Shown here piece by piece: positions 1-12,369 of a DNA stretch of 64,000 nt. Under the pieces are notes generated by a model. It searched no databases. It saw nothing but the letters and a program-made list of their open reading frames with translations, and was not told the DNA's origin. Every line of letters begins with the position of its first letter. The first letter of the stretch is position 1. The DNA is taken from the NCBI RefSeq assembly GCF_901000735.1, contig NC_081547.1, forward strand, positions 23,676,046 through 23,740,045, written 5' to 3'. Made by a program: the position numbers and the translations under genes. This stretch comes from Corylus avellana. Lineage: Eukaryota; Streptophyta; Magnoliopsida; Fagales; Betulaceae.

Positions 1-614
1 CTTTCTTGAAACTCTTAACAAGCTTTAAGAAAAATATTATTATTTGTTTATAATATTAAGGTCCTAACATGCTTTCTTTAGGCCTTCAACATGCTTTAAA
101 AAAAATATATTATTTTTTATTTTTTTATAATATGGAGGCCTTCTGCATAATGGCCTTTTAGGCCCTCAATAGTCAACATGTTTCTTTTTAAAAAAATAAT
201 ATTATTTGTTTACAATATCGAGGCCCTCTATAAAATAAGAACGAAAAAAAAAAAAATCTTAGAATCCCAAAGACTTATTTGTTGTGGTTATTTTGCAGAA
301 ATTCAGCCCTTCATAAAATGTTAAAATGTTTAACTTTTCATATTTCAAAAAAGTTAAAATGATTATTATGCAATTTAAGAAAATGTTGAAAAACAAAAAT
401 AAGCCTACTTAATTTAAGTATAAAGAACGAGTAAGGGCAAAATGGTAATTTTAGTCTCAAACAAAAAATCACTAAGTGCGAACTCGGTGCTTATTAGGTA
501 AAGATGTCATGCCATATAAAAATAAATATTATTTAATTAATATTTAAATATTAAAAAAATAAAGCCAAATTTTAAAGTTTTGCCTAAAGCTCCAAAATAT
601 ATTGGGCCGGCCCT
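1..614 (+). mobile_element. hAT-like element, right part (runs off left edge)
   Basis: This is a non-coding AT-rich body ending in a GGGCCGGCCCT terminus at 604-614, followed by AGGGTAAT (615-622). The same octamer precedes the next copy of the family at 707-714, which fits the 8-bp target duplications of hAT elements. Most of the sequence recurs at about 1036-1540 and again, after an interruption, at 12916-13026. It is therefore also the empty-site reference for the MULE insertion at 1542. The left end is outside the window and no transposase is visible. Confidence 0.6.
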
Positions 615-714
615 AGGGTAATTTGGCTTGGGTTTGTGGAATGTTTGTCCACGGGATTTGGGAAATATATATATATGAGAAAGCTACTAGTATTGGATAT
701 GAAATGAGGGTAAT
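615..714 (+). repeat. Copy of a P450-flank-like host repeat between two hAT copies
   Basis: This contains TAATTTGGCTTGGGTTTGTGG and, nearer 714, a stretch like GCTACTAGTATTGGATATGAA. The first part recurs at 13031 and 13256. The second recurs at 13222-13250 and resembles the region just upstream of the intact P450 promoter (about 26866-26912). I infer duplicated P450-locus flank into which hAT-like elements inserted. Confidence 0.5.
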
Positions 715-1532
715 CAGGGCCACCCCAACCGTTAGGAGAGTTAGGCCAATGCCTAGAGGCCCAGATTTTTAAGGTTAAAAAAAAAGTTTTTTAAAACCCA
801 AAATACTTTTTAATAAAGCCAAAAAAATTTTGCATGAAGGCCCTCAACATGCTTTTTTGAAGCCCTTAACAAGCTTTAAGAAAAATATTATTATTTGTAA
901 TCAGGGCCGGCCCAATCGCTAGGCGAGTTAGGCCGGCGCTTAGAGCCCCAAATTTCTAAGGCCCAAATTTTTTTTTTTTAAAGCCCAAAATATTTTTTAA
1001 TAAAGCCAAAAAAAAATTGCATAAAGACACTCAATATGCTTTCTTGAAGCCCTTAACAAGCTTTAAGAAAAATATTATTATTTGTTTATAATATCAAGAT
1101 CCCAACATGCTTTCTTTAATCCTTCAACATGCTTTTAAAAAAAATATTATTCTTTTTTATAATATGGAGGCCTTCTGCATAACAGCCTTTTAGGCCCTCA
1201 ACAGTCAACATATATATATATTTTTTAAATAATATTATTTGTTTATAATATCGAGGCCCTCTATAAAATAAGAATGAAAAAAAAAATTTGAGAATCCGAA
1301 AGACTTGTCTGTTGTGATTATTTTGCAGAAATTCAGCTCCTTATAAAAGGTTAAAATGTTTAATTTTTCACATTTCAAAAAAGTTAAAATGATTATTTTG
1401 CAATCTACAAAAATGCTAAAAGACAAATATAAGCCTGTTTAATTTAAGTATAAAGATCAAGGAGTAAGGGCAAAATAGTAATTTTAGTCTCAAACAAAAA
1501 ATCAGTCCGTGCGAACTCGATTCTTATTAGAT

Positions 1533-1541
1533 AAACATGTT
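1533..1541 (+). repeat. 9-bp target-site duplication, left (AAACATGTT)
   Basis: This pairs with AAAGATGTT at 12916-12924, with one mismatch. The unoccupied paralogous site near 501-514 reads AAAGATGTC. Nine-base duplications are characteristic of Mutator-like elements. Confidence 0.75.
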
Positions 1542-1790
1542 GAGTAATGATACAGGTTACGCGGCGTGCGTGAACAGTAACGCACGCCGCTGACGTGGCA
1601 TGTGCCACGTCGTAACCTCTGTTTATTAAAAAAAAAAAAAAAATTTCAAAAACTAAGCGTCAAAACCAATCCCGCGATACCCATTTTTCATTTCCCCCCA
1701 TTTTCTTCCCAACCCCATTTTCTCCCCCCAACCGGCACATTGGTTCTCCCCCATCGGCGCCGGCGTGACTCCTCCCTCCCACCGTGCGTC
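1542..1790 (+). repeat. Left terminal inverted repeat of the Pack-MULE
   Basis: The first 90 bp match the reverse complement of 12815-12915 closely. Within it GCGGCGTGCGT and ACGCACGCCGC form an 11-bp hairpin stem, and CGTGGCATGTGCCACG is palindromic. After an A-run (1628-1643), C-rich sequence resembles the right subterminal region, including GGCGCCGGCG at about 1756. Confidence 0.75.
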
Positions 1791-2590
1791 TCCCCACCGT
1801 CACCGCCGCCAACGAACCCGTCTATGAGCTCCCGCCGGTTCTAGTTCTCCTCCATGAGACTTTTCTTCCCAAACCGGTGTTCAGCATATCATTACTCCAA
1901 CAACCCATGCTATCCCTTCACCTTCAGCTCTCTCCCCAACACCATTACAGCTCTGCTCTCTCTCCCCCACCCCACGCCTTTGGCTTCCGGCGAGGCCCAC
2001 GCCGCCGCCGACCTACTGCACCAGATAGGAGCCGCCGTCCATTATCCGGTGCTTCTCTCCCCATGGCTCCTCTTTGATTTTTTTTTTGTTTGTGTTTTTT
2101 CTAGTGCTTGCTCAAATTTCTTAGATGATGGGATATATTTAATCTGTGTATTTTTAAGATTGGCCCAAACCCGACGAACGCTCAGCAGCACCCAACGCCA
2201 CCACCAACGACCGGCACCACCCCCATCGACGACCCACCATCCAACCAGAAAAGAAGTTTTTTTTTTAATTTCATCTGGTATGCTTTGGAGAAGAAATTGG
2301 ACACATGCTTGATTGTAATTGAGGAGGGTTGCAGAGACATGGTAGTTGAGGAAGGGTGGGGAGAGTTCCAGAGTAATGGTTTTTTTCAGGGATGAGGTTG
2401 AAGCTGTGGATTGTGCCCTGCAGTGCATATATATGTCCACAGAAACAGATAGGTGGAGTACCATGGCTGCCATATTTTCAAAGCTTCCACAAATACAAGG
2501 TGATTTATGCTTTATAAGCTTGAAAATTCTCATCTTGGTAAATGAGATCTTAATATTTGTCAGATTTTCTAATGGGCATGGTTAATTATC
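1791..2590 (+). other. GC-rich 5' region with an unidentified exon-like segment (2346-2500)
   Basis: From 1791 to about 2080 the sequence is C-rich and resembles a plant 5' untranslated region; open frames here are compositional. At about 2391-2500 a frame reads RDEVEAVDCALQ, then ETDRWSTMAAIFSKLPQ, and stops at a possible splice donor (CAAG|GTGATT). The look of conserved coding sequence is real, but I do not recognise the family. It may be a fourth captured gene fragment. Confidence 0.35.
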
Positions 2591-2951
2591 ATATTCCACA
2601 GAGGCCTAAGCTTATTTGACTTGGAATTGAGTTATGGATATCTTTTTGGTTATCTCTATTTGATATCTAACTATGATTTTACTCTCTCACAACCAACGAT
2701 TCTGCCTTTTTTTATTTGGTTGTTGAGCCCACTTTACTTGTGAACCCTGATCTTTCCATTTTTTACCCATTTCTTAGGGGGAGTCTCCCAACTATATTTG
2801 AAAATGAATTTGTTATCCATTAAGACAAAGAAAGCTTTCTTGTAGTTCTGCCTTTTGCTCTAAAAATTCAGAAAGACTTGTCGGAAATCACTGGTTGGGT
2901 TGGTCCAACCAAGAAAGGCATAACAGAAATAATTGAATCTCCTCCATGTTG

Positions 2952-3068
2952 AATAGCTTAGGAGTAATTCAACATACTTTAATAGCTTAGGAGCAATTCA
3001 ACATACTTTAATAGCTTTAGGAGCAATTCAACATACTTTAATAGCTTAGGAGCAATTCAACATACTTT
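2952..3068 (+). repeat. 29-30 bp tandem repeat, four copies
   Basis: The unit AATAGCTTAGGAGCAATTCA plus ACATACTTT is repeated head to tail four times, with a C/T change in the first copy and one extra T in the third. It lies inside the Pack-MULE. No coding role is apparent. Confidence 0.9.
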
Positions 3069-6000
3069 GCTTAAGGGTGACTTAACATTTGATGGAGCAG
3101 GTCTGTGAGAGAGAGAGTTGCTGTCTTCTAAAATAGATACCTATGCATCAACTGGTATAAGAAAGGGTTTAGAGTTTGTATGTTGTATAGGTTTTGAAAC
3201 GATTAAATCTTGAAGGCTATAGAAGCTGAAAACTGCGAATTCTGCTTGCTGGATGACAAGAATCAAGATCGTTCTTTTGAGGCTGATGGCTGAAAGTTGT
3301 TGGTAATTTTGGGGTTTTAGAGTTTCAAAATGTATAGGAGGGATGTGAATTGGGATTGTAAAGAGAGAAGTTTGTGGTTGTTCGAAGTAACAGCATGCAG
3401 TAGACAAACATGTCTCAATACTCAAAACACCTGATGTTACTATAGTCAAAGTCAAATGCCTCTAGTCCATTGAAGCATATTTGTAAGACCTTTTGACCTT
3501 CTTAATCTATTAAGATTAGGTCTCCTTATTGGACTGGTAAACCAAAGACCTAATAAAACCCTATAAAATAGTTTTAATAGTATTTGAATTTAGAATACTT
3601 ACAGACCAAACGCAGTTATGAAATTCGTGATCTTCCTCTGTGCAAAAAAAAAAACATCTACAACTCTTAAAGTAATTACCCAAATTAAATACTAAATTAA
3701 CCCTAGACTCTTAATCACTTGGCCTTCAAGAACAATATTTCTCCCAGATCTGCATTATTTTTATGTCATTGAGTTTTTTCGATGCTTCTTTGAAATTGAG
3801 GATGGGAAATGGGTCTAGAGTGAGAGCTTGTTTTGTATTCGTAGGTAAGATGCTTGTTAAAATGCCTGAGTGAGATACAATTTTGTTTTAGTCATATATA
3901 TTTTCTGAAAAATTCTACTATTTATATTAATTTTACTTTTCTCTTGTTAATATTCTCAGGTATTGCATAATCTATTGACTAATTTCATTTTATCTTGTAG
4001 GTTGTTGTTTTGGAAGTGGTATTTATGGGGATGAAGGCAATGAGCCTCTATGGAAATTTTACTTTTCATCATCTAGTCGGTTGGCCAGAAGATGGTTTTG
4101 TTTATGCTTTGAAGATTGCATACTTATTTGCCTATTTTGTTTCCTTAGATTCTTAATTCTCCTGTCTTACGGGAAATAAATGGTGTTATATGTATTCGTT
4201 GGTAAGATGCTTGTTAAAATGCCTGAGTGAGATACTTGTTTATAATTGCTTCAAAAAAGAGAAATTGCAAAAGGTCACTCTACAGTAGAAATTGCAAAAA
4301 AGAGAAATTCCACATACATGTAGAAATTCCAAAAAAGAGACTGGACTTATTATGTCTATAATTTATGTTCATGAGAAATTTGTAGTATTTTGTGGAATTG
4401 ATGTCTATGTTGTTTTTGGTAGGTGGACTCCAAGTTTGAGACTATAGTTAGTTGTTGGTTGTGTATAAATTAAATTTCCAATTTGATGTTAGGCTTACAT
4501 CTATTGTTGTCATTGAACCTGTATCATTTTGCATTGGTGTCGTTCAGATAATTATGAAGCATTTCTTGTGACCTGCTTAGAGCTTGGTGGGCGCTTATGT
4601 TCGATTACAATCATGGATGTGTTTTAGGAATTAAATGATCTTTAGGAGTGAAGTCATTATGTTATCTGTTTCTGTACTAATTGGCTATTGATCTATGGAA
4701 CTGAAATTCTGGTATAACTTGAAAACTGATGTACACATAATCTGTCCATAATTACTTTGGAGTAACTCTATAAACTATGATAATTCGCCTTGAAATTTAT
4801 ATATGACAAAAAGTGAGTTGCTAATATGGAAGAGCGGGAGAATCCTCTATCCAAGTTTATCTAAGTACTTGAAACATCCATGCTGATCATTGGTCATTCC
4901 CAGTCTTATTGTTTGTGAACATGTTTTGCAGCACATCTAAACCATTTAATGGAGTTCTACAGCAAGAAAAACTACAGCTGGATCAAAACTTCCTTGGCTG
5001 TAGGTAGATACAAGTTTACTCTTTCCACGGGATACATATGGTTCTCAAATTTTACATATTCCACCCATCAGATGTCAGTTCCTTGAATTGGTTATATGTG
5101 TGGTTTTCAGGTCTCCAGCTTGGCTACAATGTAATCTTTGGGTCATATGCATCTTTCCTCCTCATTCGAACCGGTAAGTGAATATTTGACACATTTGCAT
5201 CTTATAACTAAATACACGGGTGAGAAAATTTTGCTTGCCAAACTTCCAAGAGAGTCTGAGTTAAGATTATATGTAATTTACTTAGTTTTCAAAGCCATGC
5301 TTCCAGTTGGTCAATCACATAAATTGCCATGGGCTTAATAGGATTTTCTTAATAATATAGTGCTACCCTCAATGTCATTTATAGAGAAGTTGTACCGAAA
5401 ATCTGCAATGAGGATTGTGTCTGGCCAAGTTGTATACTGTATCACTATTTTACTGGAAATATTGTAGCCAATGTGGTAGTAGTTGTTATTCAAGTTATAC
5501 AAATTAAATTACAGAACTTAAAATAAAAATGGAAGAATCTTGGGTCTAAGATTCTGATCATAGTGAGCTGTAGAGTTCAAACAGATAAAGTTGCCTCTCA
5601 TGATAGCTGTCTCTCTCTCTCTCTCACAGACACACACACATGCACAAATAAATGTTAACAGTTTTGAGTTGGTGTTTACTGAAGAATAGGTGGTACCTAG
5701 TTGTTACTAAGTATTTTTGTCATCTTTGTGTGAGTTATCTAAACTTGTCACTTACCAGAAAGAGATGACAGTAATTTATCAAGTGTAGATGCCTAAGCAT
5801 TGGTGTTATTTTGTTCAAAGATCAATGACTCCTATACTTGCTTGATCCTCATAGCTATTTAATTAAGATGATTCTTGTTGATTCAGAATTTTTGCTTTTT
5901 TCTTTAATAGTTTTTTTTTTAGTTTTTCATGGATGATACCACCGTTTATTCTTAGGTATTGACGGCTTTTTTGGGCTGCTAATTCATTTGATATATTTCT

Positions 6001-6123
6001 ATTTGACTGCTGCATTCATGTTTCAGGACATCTTCTTGCTCCATAAGAAATGCTTTTTGTAAGTGCTGCATAATTGGATGTAGTTGCTATGTCTTGCTGA
6101 AGCTTTTTGTACAAATTGTTCAG
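3069..6123 (+). other. Pack-MULE interior without a recognised gene
   Basis: This is AT-rich, intron-like sequence with stops in all frames. A 38-bp segment (GATGCTTGTTAAAATGCCTG and flanks) occurs at about 3849 and again at about 4207, and GAAATTGCAAAAAAGAGAAA-type repeats lie at 4258-4340. A CT/CA dinucleotide tract is at about 5610-5640. The part just before 6124 is probably the intron that precedes the APS kinase exon. Confidence 0.5.
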
Positions 6124-6274
6124 GGAAAAGCACACTGGCATGCTCATTAAGTAGAGAACTGCATTCTAGGGGAAAGCTGTCCTATGTCCTTGATGGAGAT
6201 AACCTTCGGCATGGACTAAACAAGGACCTTAGTTTCAAATTAGAAGATTGAACTGAAAACATACTTTTGAGTTG
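6124..6274 (+). pseudogene. APS (adenylyl-sulfate) kinase exon fragment
   Basis: APS kinase phosphorylates adenosine 5'-phosphosulfate to PAPS in sulfate assimilation. The exon follows a TTGTTCAG acceptor and encodes [18 protein letters not shown], then [19 protein letters not shown], and a degenerate EDxTEN. This covers the P-loop end (GKST) and the DGDNxRxGL substrate-binding motif of plant enzymes. It ends at a plausible donor, TTG|GTAAGT. The expected Arg codon in EDRTEN is TGA, so the frame is broken. No downstream APS kinase exons follow; RPN9 sequence begins 440 bp later. It is one exon captured inside the Pack-MULE and cannot make the enzyme. Plants have several APS kinase paralogues and I cannot tell which was the source. 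Confidence 0.85.
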
Positions 6275-6713
6275 GTAAGTATTTTCTGTAAACAACAAGC
6301 TTTTTCTACTTGGAGGTGGCTAAGGCTTGAAAGTTAGATTTTTTATAAACAGATTTAAGGCACAGAATGGACGTGTGAATTGACATTCAATATAGTATGC
6401 ACTGGTATATGCTTAATTTCATTTCATTAGTTTGTTTATCTATATTGTTGAATGTTTGTATGACCAACTCAAAAAGGATGGAAATTGGATTTGGATTTTA
6501 ATGGCTTACACATCATGCATTGCTCTAGAGTTTTTGTTTTTTTATGTTCCCGGTGGTTCTATAATTTTTTTGGAGTATTGGATCATTTGAAACAGTTTCT
6601 TGATGTGACATGAATTCGCTTTTCGATACCGAGTCTTTTCTCTTACTAAATTTTTAGATGCTTCATTTTAGCAGCCTGCTATGATGGGTAGTGACATCTT
6701 TTACTTTCTGCAG

Positions 6714-7515
6714 ATTAAGAGTCTTCTAGGAACAAATGTTGAGTGGCTCTACTATATTCTTCAGGCATTCAACTCTGGTGATTTAGTTCGTTATCAGGAC
6801 CTATGTCATGTGCACAATGCTGCTCTGAGGGCTCAGCCATCTTTAGTTGAGAATGAGAAAAAGCTGGTGGAAAAGATAAATATTATCTGCTTGATGGAAA
6901 TTATTTTCAGGTTTAGCATTTGTCTTTTTTTGTTTGTTTTTTTTTTTTTTGGTTCTACCTTTGATTTGTGCCAGAGGAACAAGTCTTTCCTGATACAATT
7001 GGCATAATTGATTAACTGCTACATGTTTCCTTGCAGCCGGTCATCTGATGATCGAACTATACCTTTGAGTATCATTGCAGAGCGCACAAAACTTTCTATC
7101 GAGGAGGTGGAGCATCTTCTTATGAAGAGCCTTTTTGTAAGTCCCCATGTCCTTGAAATATTAATGAAGAGTAATTGATCTTTAAATGCTTTGTGAATCT
7201 TTACTACCTTTGTGACTTTCCTATTTGGCATGTTTCTTGCAACATAATTTTTGTGGAACAACTTTTGATTGAATACAAACCACTGGGAGAACTTTATTGC
7301 AGGTTCATCTGATCGAGGGCATAATTGATCAAATTGAGGGAACAGTGCATGTATCCTGGGTGCAGCCAAGAGTATTGGGGATTCCACAGATCACATCCTT
7401 GCGCGATCGTCTGGACAATTGGTTGAAAAAAGTGAACACTGCCTTGAAATCCATCGAGGCAGAAACACCTGATCTTGTTCCCCCCCCCCCTTTGATTTGC
7501 CTCTGCCCATTGTAA
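6714..7515 (+). pseudogene. RPN9: RPN9 (26S proteasome regulatory subunit, PSMD13) 3' gene fragment
   Basis: RPN9 is a PCI-domain subunit of the 19S lid of the proteasome. Three exons with consensus splice sites are visible. Exon 6714-6910 follows CTGCAG and encodes IKSLLGTNVEWLYYILQAFN through LMEIIF. Exon 7037-7136 encodes SSDDRTIPLSIIAERTKLS then EEVEHLLMKSLF. Exon 7303-7515 encodes VHLIEGIIDQIEGTVHVSWV, QPRVLGIPQI and ends near AETPDLV. They correspond to the C-terminal PCI half of the roughly 386-aa protein. The N-terminal half is missing. A C10 run at about 7480 shifts the reading after PDLV into an atypical tail. 3' UTR-like sequence continues to about 7740. Frames are otherwise open, so the capture may be recent or partly transcribed. 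Confidence 0.9.
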
Positions 7516-9809
7516 CAATTCATTAACATACAAGGGAAAAAAAATTGGAAAGTCGACCCAAAAAAAAAATTTAATAGAGACTCGTCTTTTAAGTTGCATG
7601 GGCAGTATGGCCAGCTGTATGCTTCCTTTCTTATTGCCTATTTTTGTTGAATCCTGCTTCTTGAAAGGAGCAGCCTCTTGTGCTTCATGAAGTCATCGGT
7701 TCCATAGTGGCATCCCTAGAGTCAAATGAAAAACGGTTGTTTTACGCTTTAGAGTGGTTTTTTACACTATGTATTTGAAATTTTTCTTACACAATCAGAT
7801 GTGATTCTCTTATTGTTGTTAGAGTGCATTTCCTTTCGTGATTATCATTTTATTCTTCTTTTATATATTGCTATGTTTGAACCAGGTTAAGGTCTTCTTG
7901 TTCAGCTTCTCTTTTATTCATTTTTTTTTTTTAAAAAAAAAAAAAGAAAGTAGTGGGTGTGCTTAATAAATTGTCTGAATAGTGTTTTCGGTTGTGTTTT
8001 GAAAGGAGTTTTTGTAAAGGTGAAATTAAGGTGTATCTGGTGGGTTTACATTTGAAAGTTTTGAGCAAGTAAAAAATTGAGTACTATTTAAAGAAGATAA
8101 AAAGAAACAAAACAAAAATGGTTGAAAAAAATTGAGTTTATTATAGGTGTCACTTAACAGGTGGTGGTTTCTATATCTTGTTTTGTAACCACCAGGTCCA
8201 CCAAAGATTAGGCATTATATATATATTGAAGTATTTTGTGATTTGTTTTGGAAAGTGTTTTAGTAGTAAGGACTAGGGACCATATTTTAAAATTATTTGG
8301 TAATTCTCGTCTAACAAGTATTTTCAATATTTGAACAAAATTATTTCTTGTACATTTTGTCTCTTTTCTTTTTTGGCAAATCTACTATTAAATTTGTAAA
8401 AAAACATAGTTGAAAAATGATTGTGTAACATGCTTCTTTGTACGGAGATGAATAAACCATGCGTAAGAGAATGGAAGTAGATATTTCTTTTTTATTAGAT
8501 AAAATATTTTCTCGTTGCTTTTTCCTGTATGAAAAGTGTGTACAAATGCATATTTTGGAACCAGCATTTCCAAAATCCTCTTAACTTTTATGAATGATGA
8601 TTATGCTTTATTTTCTTTGTTTTCACGGGTCTTCTCAAGCCCTTTAATTGGAGAGGATAATTTTTCCTTTCTCTAGTGTTTGAATATTCAAGTTTGAAAG
8701 AGCTCTGAACTAATACAGATTGAAAAAAGAAATGATCTTTAGATTAAATGAGCTGTTACAGACATATTCTCATTTAATATGTTTGGACTTACAAATCAAG
8801 TCAACTTCAACATTAGCTTCAGTATAGTAAGATGATCCCTTTTGTACACAGAGAAAACCATATAAACTAGTAGACAGTTAAAACCGAACCCAACATCAAG
8901 TGCATGTATTGCCCATTTCTTAGGAAAGAAATTGGTGGACCTAACTCCTCTGAACACATATTGTGGAAGACCATTAGAGAAGTTCACATTGAACAGAACG
9001 ATATTTGGCTTATCAGTGGCAAGATCAACCTGTAATGAGAAATTGCTGATCAAATTTTAAGATTTCATAAGCAAGAAATATAATCAAATTGAAAAATATA
9101 ATTCTAACCCCAAGTTTAACAATTAAGTCTACCAAACCAATTATTACACCATTTAATTAATAAAGATAAAATCACCACAATCAAAATAAGATGTAGAAAA
9201 ATTATCCTATATTGGAAAACACAAGTTGCGAATCAACTTGCTATAATCTGATGTCTTAGACATAAGATAAACTTCTTCATTCAAGATAATTAATGAGTGG
9301 GACAGCCTGAGAAAGAGTGGCCTTCTCATGCATGTTAGAGGAAATTTAGTTATGCTGAAAGAAATGGGAGGGGGACTTCAAAGAGGTTGGACAAGCAACC
9401 AAGTACCAACACTTTTTATAACTGCAAGATACTCATATTTCCCTTTTGAGATCAGAAGACACTCAATTGGACGGTTAGAAAGTCAGCAAAGAACAATGTT
9501 GAGCTTTTTTAAAAAAATTCTCAAAAGTTTATCTGTAGAGCAGGTTCACATGGTAAAAGGTTGATGCCCAAATTTTTCATAAATAGTAAAAATCAAAAGC
9601 AGAATGTCACACTCCCGAAATGTCAGCGAAACTTGAAACATTGCATAAATGTTTAAGTGATTTAGAGAAAAGAATAGTTTCTAACAAAAAGAAAAAATGG
9701 AGTGCAGAGATACAGAGGTTTCTGTGGTCATTATCAGTTAAAGGCCTTGAAGCTTCCTAGAAGTCAAATGTAACACAAATTTTGTTGTAGTGAGGATTCA
9801 GCTGCATAC
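7516..9809 (+). other. Pack-MULE interior between RPN9 and FPP fragments; unidentified exon-like piece on minus (8796-9032)
   Basis: The first part looks like the RPN9 3' UTR and downstream flank. On the minus strand, after a possible CAG acceptor near 9031, a frame reads VDLATDKPNIVLFNVNFSNG, then LPQYVFRGVRSTNFFPKKWA. It looks like genuine coding sequence, but I cannot name the family. The remaining sequence is AT-rich with no recognised gene. The junction between the material captured on + and on - must lie here. Confidence 0.4.
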
Positions 9810-12165
9810 CTGATCATCAGAGTATCTCTCTGAATGCGAAGATATCGAACCTGAACTCTCAGTTTCGCCGGTGCTTTTGTCAGAAGACTTCCTCTTCCAC
9901 AACCATTTCTTTTTTTCCATTGCGAGGTACAATACTGTAACATCAACAAGCACATTACAAACCGTTCATCTGCAAACACATTTACACCACTTTTCAACAG
10001 GTCACTGAAATCCTATTGTAAGATCCTCCTAAAAATCGTAGGAGAAAACAAAGAACACATCAAATGGATATAGAAAAGCATCCCCGCCCTTTATTGTTAG
10101 TAACAAAACTCCCACCAGAATAAAGCCTTTGAAAAGCAGAAATACACATCCACCAACCAACTAAAAACAATTCACACAAAAAAGATGACGTGGCTTATCA
10201 TTCTTTCAGCTTTGCTTCAAATCCACCCCAGGACCATCCAAACCCAACAACAAAAATATATGACATCCCAAAAACCAAAATGGGTTCTCTCTAAGTTTAA
10301 AAAACCCAATTGGTACTTTAAGAGAACAGGGTAGAAAACACAGAGACATACATCTAGAAGATGAAAACGTTTCGAGCTTTTATTCATGTTTAACACCTTC
10401 AATGGCTCCTGAAACGCCCTCGCTGGGAAATCGCCAGAAACCCAGTACTAGAATCACAAAATGAGAACTTCCCAGCTGTTAAAACTAACAAAATTTGCCA
10501 AAACATGAAGAAGATAATTAAAAACTAATGAAACAGTGGCTGGAAATAAAACGAAAAACACAAAAATGAGCAACAAAATTTCTCAATTTCCAATCAAACA
10601 GACGTGAGCAAAGTGCTTCCACAAGTAATATGACTTAAATAATTTGTCCAAAGAATATGACTTCAATAATTTGTCTGCTTCTCTGGACATTAATCACAAT
10701 TACAAAAGTTGCTACCAACTGTTCAAACTTACCAAAACAATATACCATTCCAATTGTTCCAACTTACAAAAACATGCCAACTATTTAAACTTGCAAAAAT
10801 TATACATCATTACAAATTTCCAACACTTACAAAAACTATACACCACAATCAGCCAACTACAAACTCAAAATCTTTTAACATTTACTAAAAGCACTAGCTA
10901 AAAATAAGAGAGCCTCCAAAAGATCACAACAAACCTCCAGAATTTACCCTATCCTCAAAACAAGAAACATAGAAAATCTGCAGCAACACCCTTACAGAGG
11001 AAACAGATTAACCTCAAAACCATAAACACACCACAAAAAACCTGCAACATATCATCAACAAAACAGACTTTCAGACAAGTTCATATCTAAGCATATATTT
11101 GAACTAAGGTAAATGATTTTGGATTAGGTTGGATATCCAAATACTTCACTTGTTCTTTTTCCTTTTTTGATAAGGTACTAATTTCACTAAAAGTGGAAAA
11201 AGGTGTTGCCAGGATGCTAGAGTACATAAGAAAAATTAAAGAGAATGGGAAAAATGAAAACCAAATCTCCGAAATTAATTAAATCCAAAGTCTACCAATG
11301 TAAAATAAATCAACTGGTAGCAGCCCAACCCTCTCTCAAAAAAAAAAAAAAAAATTGATCTTCAAAACAGCCAATTCAAACCTGCCATTTAATTTTCTTC
11401 CATCCTCAACAAAACAAGCATTCCATTCTCTCGAAACTACTACACCATTTTTTTCTTTCCACCTTATTCAATTACCACATACCTCATACTTCTGATATCT
11501 GCCTTAGGAATCCCTTAGAACATGACAATACACACAGCAACACTGCTGTCCTTTTTTTTTTTAGGTAGGGTTCTTCTCCACATATAAATCTAAAAGTATC
11601 AAAACACAGTAATTTTACACTAAGCCTAATGCAATTTTTGGCTAGGACAAGCTCATTTCCTCATTCATTTTCTGAGGAAAAGGCATAATTTCAATAATTC
11701 CATTCAACTTTCTTTTCTCCTCAGTTTCGATAGCACATAGGGACAGAAATAAAACAAATAAAATAACTGAATTCAAATAAAACAACAAAATCAAAAAAGC
11801 TAGCATAGAGATATCACGAAAACGACAGTATGCCAGCACTACAATAATATCATAAACACTTAACCCCAACAATTTCAAGAAAACACAACGAGCATTGTTC
11901 TATTTTAAAAGAAGCCACCCTAGATAGTCAATTGGCTCAGTGGAACTCAATACACACAAGATTTATGGTATCGTCTTCTTGTTCTACTCAGTTTTCGCCG
12001 CAACCAAACAAACAGTATAAGAAAAACAACCGAGAAACAGAAGAAGCAGAAAGAAAAAGAAAACAATGAGACCAAAGTAGAAACAGAGATCGAATCCAAT
12101 ACCTTTAGGAGCCATTGATGTAGAAGAATCTGAAGAAACGTCTGCTTGTAGACCCTTTCAATCAC
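9810..12165 (-). pseudogene. Filament-like plant protein (FPP) 5' gene fragment: first coding exon and upstream exon/intron
   Basis: FPPs are long plant coiled-coil proteins (DUF869). The exon 9920-9810 starts with ATG and encodes 37 residues, MEKKKWLWKRKSSDKSTGET then ESSGSISSHSERYSDDQ. This is the characteristic FPP N-terminus with the WLWKRKSS block. It ends at a donor, CAG|GTATGC. An acceptor (TTACAG) lies just upstream of the ATG. A further segment, 12165-12103, is bounded by TTTCAG and AAG|GTATTG and may be a 5' UTR exon. CT-rich leader-like sequence lies near 12310-12340. The long coiled-coil exons are absent, so no FPP can be made. The piece is antisense to the RPN9 and APS kinase pieces and may carry the original FPP promoter and leader. 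Confidence 0.85.
10640..10900 (+). repeat. Imperfect short repeats, A/C-rich
   Basis: Degenerate units of about 35-40 bp resembling CAATTACAAAAGTTGC or CAACTTACAAAAAC recur several times. The segment lies inside the FPP 5' intron within the Pack-MULE. The open frame across it is a by-product of low complexity. Confidence 0.5.
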
Positions 12166-12369
12166 CTGAAACCCGAACAAAAAATGCAAAAATATAGCAC
12201 ACAAAGGTTAAAGGATAATTCTCTAAACCAGCCAAAAAAAACTCCAAAAAGTGACTCAAGCTTGTGCCTTCCTTCAAGTATACCATTGAAAGAATGAATT
12301 CAAGCTTTTACATGCTCAGAGAGAGAGAGAGAGACCTGTGCGAGGGAAGCGGAGGAGCAGTCTCTAGGG

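Noticed and set aside
1602..2312. Proline-rich frames near the left end of the Pack-MULE
   Set aside because: C-rich composition keeps several frames open; there is no conserved domain and frames run across the A-run of the inverted repeat.
2952..3068. Possible CRISPR-like array
   Set aside because: Units are contiguous tandem copies without unique spacers, and this is a plant genome.
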